Source: Listeria rocourtiae FSL F6-920 (lineage in GTDB: Bacteria; Bacillota; Bacilli; Lactobacillales; Listeriaceae). From it: a stretch of DNA of 64,000 nucleotides. The stretch is from assembly GCF_000525975.1 (NCBI RefSeq), contig NZ_AODK01000003.1, positions 1 to 64,000 of the forward strand, read 5' to 3'. The notes under the pieces are model-generated. The model ran no database searches, was not told the DNA's origin, and saw only the letters and a program-made list of their open reading frames with translations. The translations under genes and the position numbers were made by a program. This document shows, piece after piece, positions 8,463-17,148 of this stretch. Position 1 is the stretch's first letter. Every line of letters starts with the position of its first letter.

Positions 8463-9312
8463 TTACTCAAATTTTTCTGCTAGTGGCGCTATCTCATCTC
8501 TAAAGTAAGCTTCTAACGCTTGCTGATTTCCATTACTAATATACCCTTGCAAACTTGCTAATATATTATAATATAATCATGCCTAAACAAATTCATTTCA
8601 CCATAAACCTCCTCTAGTTTCTCCGTGTAAGATTTCAGTTGCAAAAGCTTTTCCCTCTGATTATCTAAAGTTATCTTATTTTCACTAATTTTTAGCATGA
8701 TAGTAAATACAATAAATATCAAACTTGAGTACACTGTGAAGAGCATTGCGTTTATTACCATAATCTCATTTGAGAAGTCATATAATGAGCCTATAAAGAT
8801 GAACATATAAAGTAAAATAACAGTCGTTAATAAAGTAGACAGCATCAATATTTTATCTATAGTATGGCTCTTTTGGATAGCATCTTTATTTAATAATTTA
8901 GCTACTGGAAGGCACATTAAATAGTTCGCCACAAGTAACAATAAATCATATACTGTATTTAGGTACTCCTCAATATAACTATTCCCTATACCAAATAATA
9001 CAATGGAAATCCCATCAAAAATATAGTTCACCATTACTATGAAAATAATTGCAATAAGAGGCACCGACGTTGATGTAAACAATCCTTCTTTTTCCACCTA
9101 AATGCAACCACTAACACTAGGATGATATATATAATTGAAAAATATTGATAATATCCCAGAAGTGGTACTCCCCCGAAGAATAAAATTAATACAATCATCA
9201 ACATCTCCACTTTTGTAAAAGCCTTGTTAGCTAGCAGATGTATCGTGATTACTACACACAACGTTTGTGCTGCTGTATCTTGAATTAAAGTAAGTATAGT
9301 TCCTAACTCCAT
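8463..9312 (-). pseudogene. AgrC-like receptor without ATPase domain, two frame breaks
   Basis: Three frame segments make one receptor. The start is probably the ATG at 9312 (MELGTIL), since GGGG lies at a usable distance. A break near 9089-9093 needs one extra A (FRWKK then EGLFTS). A second break at about 8560-8576 is a two-base TA gain inside the H-box (FRHDYI then NILASLQGYI). The restored protein ends in LAEKFE 37 residues after the His. Neither break is the +1 homopolymer type common here, so this copy may be genuinely inactive. Confidence 0.75.
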
Positions 9313-9327
9313 CCAAATCACCATCCC

Positions 9328-10296
9328 CTACTGCCTAATAACCAATCCCTGCATAAACGCCTCACCCTCAAGTACTTGCGTATCTAAAACAACAGATGGA
9401 TTCTTATTTAAAATTCCTCTTACAATCGCCAACCCCAAACCACGATTTTCGCCTTTTGTCGAAAAACCTTTCTCGAACATTTGGTGAATTTCAGGCATGT
9501 TTTCCGGTAAACTGTTCTGCACCAACAACGTCACTGTATTCTCATTCTTCACGAAGGCTACTTTCATAAATGCACCCGGTTGCCCTTCACTCGCTTCGAT
9601 GGCGTTATCCAGCAAGATTCCAACAATCTGACACAACTCCACTTTGTACATCGAAATCGTCTCAATCGGTTCCACAATCTCCAGCTGAGCGTCAATTTTC
9701 AGCTCCTGGGCACGCATCATTTTAGCCGCAAGCAATCCTTTTAACTCCAAAACATGCATATTCTTAATTTGCGATAATTTGTACTTATTATCCACCATGC
9801 TCTTGTTCACCGGCATAATGTTCGCATCAAAATATGCCGCCAATTCTTCCATTTGGCCATTCGAAATCAGCGTTTCCAAGTTCGCTAACACTTCCACATA
9901 ATCCTGCTGAAAATGCACAACATCTGCCTGTAGCTGCTCAACATTCGCTACATATTCCTGCAATTGAACCATCTGCTCCTCTTGATTTCGGCGCTGTGCC
10001 TCTTTCAAATTTGCTCGGTACACCTTCACCAACACCAGACAAATAATGCCTAAATAAATCACAAAAAGTATCTCCGTCAAATAAAGTATCGTTTTCGGAA
10101 ACTGATATGTACTCGACATGTATAGCGTCAATTGCAAAATCACCGCAGTCACGATAATAATCCCAACCGCTAGAAAAATATAATAACGCTGCGTCTTAGA
10201 AATTCTCACTCGTTTTTTCCACAAAAACATCATCCCAATAAACAACGCCACACAAATCACTGCAATAATAACAATCCAAATAAAAACATTCATCAT
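9328..10296 (-). CDS. AgrC-like kinase with ATPase domain but Gln in place of the phospho-acceptor His
   Basis: A 322-residue intact protein. Only about three membrane segments (roughly 5-26, 39-60, 68-92) remain, about half of the AgrC sensor. The coiled linker leads to HFQQDYVEVLANL, where the invariant His of HDY is Gln131. The GHKL domain looks complete: N-box ILLDNAIEA and G-box FSTKGENRGLGLAIV. It should bind ATP but cannot phosphorylate itself at the usual site. It is the exact complement of its neighbours, which have the His and no ATPase domain. Its ATG overlaps the stop of the preceding receptor (ATGA), implying coupled translation. Confidence 0.88.
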   Translation of the reverse strand: MMNVFIWIVIIAVICVALFIGMMFLWKKRVRISKTQRYYIFLAVGIIIVTAVILQLTLYMSSTYQFPKTILYLTEILFVIYLGIICLVLVKVYRANLKEAQRRNQEEQMVQLQEYVANVEQLQADVVHFQQDYVEVLANLETLISNGQMEELAAYFDANIMPVNKSMVDNKYKLSQIKNMHVLELKGLLAAKMMRAQELKIDAQLEIVEPIETISMYKVELCQIVGILLDNAIEASEGQPGAFMKVAFVKNENTVTLLVQNSLPENMPEIHQMFEKGFSTKGENRGLGLAIVRGILNKNPSVVLDTQVLEGEAFMQGLVIRQ

Positions 10297-11172
10297 TCCT
10301 CGGTGCCCCCTGTTTCTCTACGTATATATAACGGCAAAATCGTATTTTCAAAATATGCTTGCAATAATGCTTGGTCTCCCTTTTCGATATAGCCTTTTAA
10401 GCTCGCCAATATGTTGATATAATCATGCCTAAACGTGTTCATTTCGCTATATAGTTTCTCCATCGATGTTACATATTCCTCTAGTTGTTGCTTTTTTTAG
10501 CGCTTGATTTTCTGCCGTTACTTGCCGCTCACTGGTTTTGAGGATTAGCATGAAGATTATTGCGATTGATAGAAAGTATATGAGGAATAGGATAGCATTT
10601 GAGAGCACAATTTCATTTGCAAATTGATAGGTTGATTCTAAATAGATGTGTAAATACACAATGAGAATTGTGATAATCAATGTAAAGAGCAACATGATTT
10701 TATTTTTAATTGCAATTCCTCTGATTTTATCGCTAAATATTATTTTTGCACTTACTTTATAGAATATATAAGTAAGAACTAGCCATGCTATATAGATTAT
10801 AAGATACATTTTAGGGTCAGAAATATTTCTTTCAACGGTTGATTGGAATATTATTAGCGCTGAAGAATTTATGAGAGAATCCACAGCAACAAGATATATG
10901 AGGCATATAAATGGCAAGCTTATTGACAAAAGCCAACTTCCCTTCTTATACCGTATCGCAAAAATTAATACACAAATTGTAACTATTAGCGAATAATACT
11001 GGACATAATAAAGTAATAATAGTCCCGCAATTAGTAAGATTGAAAATAAAATAATCAAGTTTAACTTGGAGAAAATACATTTACCAAGAATCTGGATTCC
11101 CATAAGTAGAGAAATAATCTGCACGCTACCTCCCAATACCGCCGATAGAAAATAAGTTTGAACCTCTTGCAT
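10293..11172 (-). CDS. AgrC-like receptor without ATPase domain, first gene of the array, frameshifted
   Basis: The start MQEVQTYF at 11172 has AAGGAG 7 nt upstream. As given, the frame is lost at the T7 run 10492-10498. With one base removed it continues ALKKQQLEEYV through the H-box FRHDYINILASLKGYI and stops 43 residues after the His in GGTEE. About six membrane segments precede the linker. The stop overlaps the ATG of the His-less kinase by ATGA, so the two are made together. It is the most diverged of the receptors and the one physically coupled to the kinase. Confidence 0.83.
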
Positions 11173-11258
11173 GTCTGTTCTCCTTTTCAATAATCGAATC
11201 TCCTAATTATATAGGTATATTGTCGGATGTGCAATACTTTTTTTTATGGAAAACTCTG

Positions 11259-11324
11259 CACTCAAGACTAAAATCAGCCTTTTCAAGATAAAAATGATTG
11301 CGACTGCGATTTTCATGTTATGAT
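11259..11324 (+). promoter_or_regulatory. LytTR-type promoter facing the small membrane protein (module 2)
   Basis: Half-sites CACTCAAG (11259-11266) and TTTTCAAG (11280-11287) are 21 bp apart. The -10 TATGAT (11319-11324) starts 32 nt after the second. Flanking bases also repeat (AAGACTAAAAT, AAGATAAAAAT). The half-sites are weaker than those of modules 1 and 3, but the geometry is identical. Confidence 0.68.
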
Positions 11325-11372
11325 TATTCTTGATAAGCAACTAGCTATAAAACTTTACATGCTATTTTTTCA

Positions 11373-11437
11373 TAATAACACGAAAAAGGGACGAAAAACC
11401 AAATTTGTCGTGAACGCTAGTTTTTTAGTCCTGAACG
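11373..11437 (-). promoter_or_regulatory. LytTR-type promoter of the receptor array (module 3)
   Basis: On the minus strand CGTTCAGG (11437-11430) and CGTTCACG (11416-11409) are 21 bp apart, each within a longer TAGCGTTCA repeat. A -10 TATTAT (11378-11373) begins 31 nt beyond. The transcript would enter the receptor/kinase array after a leader of about 190 nt. It lies between, and facing away from, the plus-strand genes. Confidence 0.74.
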
Positions 11438-11490
11438 CTAGTTTTAAAAAAATATATGTCAGAAAAACAACAAAAATAGGAGATTTCCAT

Positions 11491-11689
11491 ATGACAAAAG
11501 AGGTTTTGGATTATCTATTCGGAGTATTGACAGGGGCAATTACAATATTTTTAATTGGATATTTCCTGTTAGAAGAAAGTTTTTCAGTTGCTATTATTAT
11601 TTCTGCCGTTGCTTTTTTAGTTTTGAGTATCAGCTCTATTTTAAAATTCAGGAAATACCGCATAAAAAAAAGAAAAATCAGATTTATAG
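11491..11689 (+). CDS. Small two-segment membrane protein, unknown
   Basis: The start at ATG 11491 (MTKEVLDYLFG) is chosen because AGGAG lies just upstream; the longer upstream frame crosses promoter DNA and is not credible. Two hydrophobic segments (about residues 8-26 and 30-47) are followed by a basic tail. The A8 run at 11664-11671 probably has one base too many. With seven, the protein ends at KKEKSDL with TAG at 11687, about 66 residues. I do not recognise a family. Its position behind LytTR promoter module 2 makes it a likely target of the island's regulators. Confidence 0.6.
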
Positions 11690-11846
11690 TATTGCTTCCT
11701 AATGCCAATAAAAATAGCGTTACTTTTTTATGTTACCTTCAAATTTTGTAGCCATACTACCTATATCCTACTGTTCCTTTCAATTTTCTATTAAACATAT
11801 TTTATGATATGGTATGCTTGATAGCATTGAACATAGTAGTTTTTAG

Positions 11847-11912
11847 CGTTCAAGATCAAAAAAAGTCATTTCACGACATATTTGGTTTTTTAATTCTTTT
11901 TCATGTTATGCT
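11847..11912 (+). promoter_or_regulatory. LytTR-type promoter of the first protease operon (module 4)
   Basis: CGTTCAAG (11847-11854), within TAGCGTTCA, and ATTTCACG (11868-11875) are 21 bp apart. The -10 TATGCT (11907-11912) starts 32 nt after the second half-site. The metalloprotease ATG is about 45 nt further on. Confidence 0.74.
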
Positions 11913-11958
11913 CTTTCTGTAGTTAGCTACTAACAAATACAAAAGGAGAGATTTACAC

Positions 11959-12501
11959 ATGAAGAAGAAATATTTGAGTTTAATTATTGGATTAGCTATG
12001 TTATTTATCCTTGCTTATCCCTCAAACGCTATGGCGTATACTAAGCTAGGCTACTACATGAAGATTGCTGAAGCAAAAAACTTCAAAACCTTTATTAATC
12101 CTAGCGCAAAGGCATATAGTGCTATTATTCTTAATGGAGCCAAGAGCTGGAACGCCTCCCCATATCTAAATACACTGAGTACTGGTCAAAATGCATCTCC
12201 ACACTTCACTGTGAGTAGCTCAAAGCAAGATAAAGGGTCAGTTGTTGCATCATGCTCCACATGGACTTATGGTACAACCTCAGTTGTCGCAAAAAATGAA
12301 GTAACTACTTTTAAAGGGTTTGTAGCGTTAAATGTTAACAATAAGACAGAAACTATAGCACATGAATATGGTCACGGATTTGGTTTAGGTCATGTTAAAG
12401 CAAAGAATGCCATTATGCTAGATATAGGTTTTACTGGAAAAATAAAACCTCAAGCAGATGATTTAAATGGTATAAAAGCTATTTATCAAGGCATAAAATA
12501 A
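11959..12501 (+). CDS. Secreted zinc metalloprotease, matrixin-like
   Basis: A 180-residue protein with a Sec signal peptide (basic MKKKY, hydrophobic core, NAMAY cleavage region near residue 26). The zinc motif HEYGHGFGLGH (HExxHxxGxxH, near residue 140) and a following IML fit a metzincin Met-turn, as in small matrixin-type proteases. The mature enzyme is only about 150 residues. AAGGAG precedes the ATG. It is followed after 16 nt by a lipoprotein gene, and a similar protease/lipoprotein pair lies nearby on the other strand. Its substrate is unknown; candidates are host or competitor proteins, or processing of a surface or signal peptide. Confidence 0.85.
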   Translation: MKKKYLSLIIGLAMLFILAYPSNAMAYTKLGYYMKIAEAKNFKTFINPSAKAYSAIILNGAKSWNASPYLNTLSTGQNASPHFTVSSSKQDKGSVVASCSTWTYGTTSVVAKNEVTTFKGFVALNVNNKTETIAHEYGHGFGLGHVKAKNAIMLDIGFTGKIKPQADDLNGIKAIYQGIK

Positions 12502-12517
12502 GAGGAGCTGATTACAC

Positions 12518-13187
12518 ATGAAAAAAAATCGCAATAGCTAGTAGTTTATTATTACTTTTTGCATCTGGTTGCTCTATGAGTGGTACTAACACCGTTACTG
12601 AGAAAGATGATACCGATAAAGCTCTCTCTCAAACCAACTCTCTACTACCAACAGATAATCGAACAGTAATTTCAGCACATGGAAAGTATTCTTCTCTTGC
12701 GTCTGATTTGGATGAACTAGAGGAAACCTCCCCAATTGTTGTTGAAGTTATTAAATATGACGAGGAACAAACCGTAAAAAAAGAAAGTGACAAGAATACA
12801 TTACCTACAGAGTTCTATACGATGAGTGGCGTAACGATAAAAGATATTCAAAAAGATAGCACCAATACTTTGAAAAAAGGAGACAAAATTGAAGTTTTGG
12901 AAGATGTCGCAACAAATGTACCTATTGAGGGTAAAAAAAGGACTTTAACGATTGATAATTACAAAAAAATGGAGGTTGGAAAATCTTATTATCTCTACCT
13001 CCGAGATAGCACATCAGGAGATAACTATGTTTTGACAAATGCTTTTTTAAGTAAATACCCTACAAATGAAGAGCCGAAGAGCAAATTATTTTTAAGCGAA
13101 GATAGTGTAACAGAAAGCTTAGAGGAAACAGATTATCAAAATTTATACGAAGATATTTACACAGAAATTTTACAAGAAAACGAATAA
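12518..13187 (+). CDS. Lipoprotein partner of the metalloprotease, frameshifted at codon 2-4
   Basis: The ATG at 12518 follows AGAGGAG, but the A8 run at 12521-12528 puts the frame into a stop at once. With seven A the product starts MKKIAIASSLLLLFASGCS, a textbook lipoprotein signal with the lipobox ASGC, and continues unbroken to 13187 (about 222 residues). The mature part is acidic and strand-rich, with VTIKDIQKDS and KKGDKIEVLED. A shorter homologue is at 14313-14799 and a fragment at 14960-15052. Its function is unknown. Pairing with a secreted protease suggests an anchored inhibitor, self-protection factor or substrate. Confidence 0.78.
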
Positions 13188-13263
13188 AATCAAACATACT
13201 AATATTAGTAGAAGATAGGACAGACTCCCATGTCAACTCACTCCGATACCTATCATAATGAAA

Positions 13264-13331
13264 AAGCTATCGACTTATACCTTTTTTTTATCATAGTAAA
13301 GATAGAGGAATAAGCTGTAGGTCGATAGCTT
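13264..13331. repeat. Imperfect long hairpin
   Basis: AAGCTATCGAC near 13264 pairs with GTCGATAGCTT near 13321, enclosing about 45 bases with a T8 run. It lies between the lipoprotein stop and a stronger terminator. It could be a first, weaker terminator or a transcript-end stabiliser. Confidence 0.55.
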
Positions 13332-13351
13332 ATTGAAGTTCTCTAGCCTAG

Positions 13352-13397
13352 AAAAATGCGTATCAAAATCTAAATTCAGATTTTGATACGCATTTTT
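13352..13397. terminator. Strong terminator of the first protease operon
   Basis: A perfect 20-bp stem (13352-13371 with 13378-13397) and a six-base loop, with A5 on one side and T5 on the other. It can work in both directions and would also stop transcripts leaving the converging second protease gene. Confidence 0.92.
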
Positions 13398-13743
13398 ACA
13401 TTAATAGATGTTTATGATTCTTTTCTAAACCATAGCTAGATTTAGGAAGATAGAAAGGGCAGTAAGCAACGTGTACCTGTTGAGCGTTGAAAAATGACAC
13501 CATGCAAAGTAAATTTATTTTCCATTGCAAAATTGTTTCAATTATTCGTAAAGTGTACCCATTTTTTCTTTTAGACTAGCATTACATAAGGCCATCTAGA
13601 TATAACTATTAAAGTACAAAAATTCTATGACATCGTATTTTTTATTTATTATCTCCATACTTCTGTAACAGCCACAATTATTCCAAATTACGGTAAAGGA
13701 TATTTCCGTGGTATATCATTTGATACCAAAGCAATCTTTTCTC
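13398..13743. other. Intergenic between converging protease units
   Basis: About 345 AT-rich bases with no convincing gene. A segment near 13478-13502 (TGTTGAGCGTTGAAAAATGA) faintly recalls an insertion-sequence end, but no transposase or second end is seen. Confidence 0.4.
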
Positions 13744-14316
13744 CTACCTTACTGCAATCGCAGCGCCTTTCTTATCTTTTACTGACGGGTTTGATGCTTT
13801 TAAAGCACTTCCTCCATAGCCATACATAATATTAGTATTATTGCTTTTATTATATAAATCTTTCAAGCCCAGTGTATGTCCAATTTCATGTGTTGCGACT
13901 GCCTGCTTTTGTGCATTTGTTAACTTCATCATACGATACATATTGTACTTAATATGCCACCGAATAATCCTGTAATTATTTTGATAGTAATAGGATGTTG
14001 TCACAGCATAGGCTGATGATAGTGGGTCACTGTTGGTATTAATCGTATTTGCAGATTTCGCAACTTTATTGGAAATTTGATAAATACCTGTACTTCGCCA
14101 TCTTTTTGCGCCTTAGTTAGTAATAGCCACATATGCGCTGGGAATCGCTAATGAATATGTTGTCCAATCAGAGATTCTCTTTGCTAAATGTGTACCTGTA
14201 ATGAGGTAACCTGTAGCCTCACTCCCCACTCTGCCAACAACATGAGCTTTAGAAACTGGGGCAAAAATCGACATGGAAGCTAACAAAATCACAATCGCTA
14301 CACAGAATTTCTTCAT
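13744..14316 (-). pseudogene. Secreted snapalysin-like metalloprotease with an internal stop
   Basis: A signal peptide (MKKFCVAIVILLASMSIFA, then SKAH) begins at 14316. The frame is interrupted by one TAA (14113-14115, context VAITN-stop-GAKRW) and continues in the same frame through QKQAVATHEIGHTLGLKDLYN. HExxHxxGxxD is the zinc signature of snapalysin-type (M7) proteases, differing from the matrixin-type HExxHxxGxxH of the neighbour at 11959. An IMYG follows as a possible Met-turn. A TAC or TAT (Tyr) to TAA change would explain the stop. The start overlaps the end of the lipoprotein gene before it. Not a homopolymer break, so probably real. Confidence 0.8.
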
Positions 14317-14799
14317 TCCTTCATGTCCTTTTCAAGTTTTGTTTTAAAGGCTTCTGTATCTAAAACTTGTAGGTTATTACCTGTTTCTTCTTGTTTTTCA
14401 ATAGTAGCTTTATCTAAGTTTTTTATATCTTCTTTTTTCGGTAAGGAAGTCTCACTGTCTCCGAATTTCAATGTTGTATCACCATCAACGAAATAGGTCC
14501 CGTTTACTTGCCCTTTAATCCAAAATGTCTTGCCGTCACCTGAATCCATCAACATCAAAATGTAGCTTTCTCCAGGTTGAAATAATGGATAATCTTCAAT
14601 CTCTATCCCATCTTTTTTTGACTTCCGCTATTAAGTCCGCTTCCTTGATTGCCTGATTGTACGTAACATCTTCAATCGATGTGTGAACACTCGCTTTCAA
14701 CTTATTACTTGATTTAGTAGTTTCTTCTGCATTCTCCTTTCCACATGCGACTAGAATGAAACAGCTTAAGAATAGAATCGTCATTTTCAGCCTTTTCAT
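14313..14799 (-). CDS. Lipoprotein partner of the second protease, frameshifted
   Basis: The start MKRLKMTILFLSCFILVACGK is a lipoprotein signal with lipobox LVAC. Removing one base from the T7 run at 14613-14619 joins AEVKK to DGIEIEDYPLFQPGESY and gives about 161 residues. It matches the lipoprotein at 12518 in outline but lacks most of the central VTIKDIQ-KGDKIEVL region, so it is shorter by some 60 residues. Here the lipoprotein precedes the protease with a 4-nt overlap; in the first pair the order is reversed. Function unknown. Confidence 0.75.
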
Positions 14800-14834
14800 G
14801 AAAGCACTCCTCTTTGTTATTTTTCATATATTAC

Positions 14835-14900
14835 ATCTTAGCATATATGAAAAATTCAAAGTTGTTTTTATCCTAACAGGTTGTTTTTTATTCCTAAAAG
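14835..14900 (-). promoter_or_regulatory. LytTR-type promoter of the second protease operon (module 5)
   Basis: On the minus strand CTTTTAGG (14900-14893) and CTGTTAGG (14879-14872) are 21 bp apart. The -10 TAAGAT (14840-14835) starts 32 nt after the second. These half-sites are nearer the S. aureus AgrA consensus (GTTAG core) than the CGTTCA type of modules 1, 3 and 4. Confidence 0.68.
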
Positions 14901-14959
14901 GTTATCAATATCTTATTAGTTTCCCGCTACATGATAGTTATGAATGCATATGGAAAGGA

Positions 14960-15052
14960 TGCTTAACAAAATTGCCTACCACCGGATTTTATACAACTAG
15001 AAACGTTACGATTAAAGACATACAAAAGATAGTAGCTCTATTCATAGTTTAG
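14960..15052 (+). pseudogene. Fragment of a third lipoprotein gene
   Basis: The translated segment LPTTGFYTTRNVTIKDIQK closely matches LPTEFYTMSGVTIKDIQK of the lipoprotein at 12518, then ends in stops. No start or signal peptide is attached. It is a short relic of another copy and supports past duplication of the protease/lipoprotein unit. Confidence 0.65.
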
Positions 15053-15081
15053 ATAACTAGAATTATCTAGATTTATATAAA

Positions 15082-15116
15082 AAAACAAGCATCCCATCAC
15101 CTCGGAATGCTTGCTT
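15082..15116 (-). terminator. Terminator after namA
   Basis: On the minus strand CAAGCAT pairs with ATGCTTG (extended by a few pairs), followed by T7. It lies just beyond the namA stop codon. Confidence 0.85.
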
Positions 15117-15126
15117 TTCTATCTAA

Positions 15127-16143
15127 TCACCAACCACCACGCTCATATTGCTTCGGTGGGGTTACTTCTCCACGAACATCTTTCGCAGCTGTTCTTGCCC
15201 AATATGGATCGCGCAGCAATTCTCGCCCTAAGAAAATTAAATCTGCACGGTCATTCTGCAGCACCTCTTCTGCCTGGGCACCTGTCGTAATCAGACCTAC
15301 AGCACCCGTCGCAATTCCTGCGCCTGCACGTATTTTCTCAGCAAATGGTACTTGGTATCCTGGATAAACTTTTGGAACGGTATTTACTAATGCGCCGCTG
15401 CTGACATCAAGTAAGTCCGCGCCGTCTGCTTTCATCCATTTTGCAAATGGGATATAATCTTCTACGGTCAAGCCACCGTGAGCGTAATCTGTCGCCGAAA
15501 CTCTGACGAAAAGTGGGCCATCCCAGACTTCACGAACAGCTTTAATCACGTCGCTCAACACGCGGTAACGATTTCCTGCTGGACCACCGTACTCGTCTTC
15601 GCGTAAATTTGAAATCGGTGATAGGAACTCATGCAATAAATAGCCATGAGCCGCGTGAATTTCAATCACATCAAATCCGGCTTCTTTCGCGCGGAAAGCG
15701 GCTTTCTTGAAATCTGCCACAACTTCTTCTATTTCTGTCGCCGTTAATTCATGCGGTTTCTTGCTTTCATCATCAAATGCGATTGGACTCGGTGCCACTG
15801 GATCTACGTCTAAAACGGCTTTCCGACCAGCATGCGCCAATTGAATCCCCGTTGCACCCTCGTGATAATGTATACCATCAACAATTCGCTTCAAAGCTGG
15901 GATTTGGTCATCATCCCACAAGCCCAAATCACCATGAGAAATCCGACCGACCGCCTGTACTGCCGTTGCTTCTATCATGATAAGCCCTACTTGACCTGCC
16001 GCGCGCGAAACATAATGCGCAAAATGGAAATCGTTCGCCACTCCGTCATCGGTTTCAACAGAATACATGCACATCGGAGACATCGCAACTCGATTTTTTA
16101 ATGTAAGACCTTTCGTTGTATACGTAGAAAACAATTTTGACAT
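15127..16143 (-). CDS. namA: NADPH dehydrogenase NamA (old yellow enzyme)
   Basis: A 338-residue FMN-dependent TIM-barrel ene-reductase of the YqjM type, full length. Visible are [10 protein letters not shown] near the start (FMN-site Cys), the substrate-binding pair in [14 protein letters not shown], and [15 protein letters not shown] near the C-terminal phosphate-binding end. It reduces activated double bonds of enals, enones and nitro compounds, probably in detoxification. It follows whiA on the same strand by about 30 nt, the Listeria order. Confidence 0.95.
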   Translation of the reverse strand: MSKLFSTYTTKGLTLKNRVAMSPMCMYSVETDDGVANDFHFAHYVSRAAGQVGLIMIEATAVQAVGRISHGDLGLWDDDQIPALKRIVDGIHYHEGATGIQLAHAGRKAVLDVDPVAPSPIAFDDESKKPHELTATEIEEVVADFKKAAFRAKEAGFDVIEIHAAHGYLLHEFLSPISNLREDEYGGPAGNRYRVLSDVIKAVREVWDGPLFVRVSATDYAHGGLTVEDYIPFAKWMKADGADLLDVSSGALVNTVPKVYPGYQVPFAEKIRAGAGIATGAVGLITTGAQAEEVLQNDRADLIFLGRELLRDPYWARTAAKDVRGEVTPPKQYERGGW

Positions 16144-16173
16144 GATTTAATCGCATCCTTTTCTTATTTATAT

Positions 16174-17142
16174 TTAATTGGAAGGTATTCTAAGTCCTAA
16201 TTGTGACGGAGACTCGCCACTTCGCAATTGATCCGCAATTTGATCTAGTTTCCGCAAACGGTGGTTGATTCCTGATTTACTAATCGGCCCGCTGGAAAGC
16301 ATATCGCCGAGCTCTTGTAGCGTTACATCTTCATATTGCACACGCAAAACCGCGATTTCCCGCAACTTTTCAGGTAATGCCTCCAAGCCCACCGCCGCCG
16401 CAATGAACTTAATATTATCAATTTGTCGCACTGCCGCGTTAATCGTTTTATTCAAATTCGCTGTCTCACAATTCACAAGTCGATTTACCGAATTTCGCAT
16501 ATCGCGCATAATTCGAACATCTTCAAAATGGAGCAGCGCCCCAGTAGCACCGATAATATTCAGGAATTCCGTTATTTTTTCGGCTTCTTTCAAGTACGTA
16601 ATATAGCCATTTCGACGTTCCAGCGTCCGTGCATTCAGATTGAAACTGTTCAGTAAACCACAAATCGCGTCGTTATGCTCTTCATAGACCGAATTAATTT
16701 CCAAATGATACGATGATGTTTCTGGATTATTCACCGATCCACTTGCCAAAAATGCGCCACGTAGATACGCCCGGCGTGCATTTTTCGTCTTAATCAACGC
16801 TGGATTAATTGCATTTTGAAATACACCATCATTCAAAATTGCCAAATCCGCCAGAATTTCTTTTGTATTAGCTTTTAATCGCACAATATAGACGTTATTC
16901 TTCTTCAATTTCATTTTTTTCCGTACTAATAATTCAATCGGCGCTTGATACAATTCTTTCAAGAGCCGGTACATACGGCGCGCAATGGCAGCATTCTCCG
17001 TCTGGACATCTACCACCATCACTTGGTTAGAGAACGAGACTGCCCCGTTCATCCTAATAAATGCCGACAGCTCCACTTTTGCGTCTGTCTTCGTAATATC
17101 TAAATTGGTTAGCTCTTTCTTTGTTTCCGAGGCAAAGGACAT
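16174..17142 (-). CDS. whiA: DNA-binding protein WhiA
   Basis: A 322-residue full-length protein with an N-terminal degenerate LAGLIDADG-like fold ([23 protein letters not shown]) and a C-terminal helix-turn-helix ([25 protein letters not shown] split over about 290-318). It influences cell division and chromosome segregation in Firmicutes. It starts 6 nt after yvcK in the rapZ-yvcK-whiA operon. It contains an A7 run (RKKM) whose frame is correct, a useful control showing that not every run in this sequence is over-called. Confidence 0.96.
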   Translation of the reverse strand: MSFASETKKELTNLDITKTDAKVELSAFIRMNGAVSFSNQVMVVDVQTENAAIARRMYRLLKELYQAPIELLVRKKMKLKKNNVYIVRLKANTKEILADLAILNDGVFQNAINPALIKTKNARRAYLRGAFLASGSVNNPETSSYHLEINSVYEEHNDAICGLLNSFNLNARTLERRNGYITYLKEAEKITEFLNIIGATGALLHFEDVRIMRDMRNSVNRLVNCETANLNKTINAAVRQIDNIKFIAAAVGLEALPEKLREIAVLRVQYEDVTLQELGDMLSSGPISKSGINHRLRKLDQIADQLRSGESPSQLGLRIPSN

Positions 17143-17148
17143 AGACCC

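Noticed and set aside
11320-11490. Longer N-terminus for the small membrane protein
   Set aside because: The upstream codons cross two LytTR half-sites and have no ribosome site, while ATG 11491 has AGGAG.
13478-13502. Sequence resembling an IS21-type terminal repeat
   Set aside because: Only one weak end is visible, with no transposase, no partner end and no target duplication.
16912-16920. A7 run in whiA as another broken site
   Set aside because: The frame is correct with seven A (RKKM), so no repair is needed; it serves as a control.
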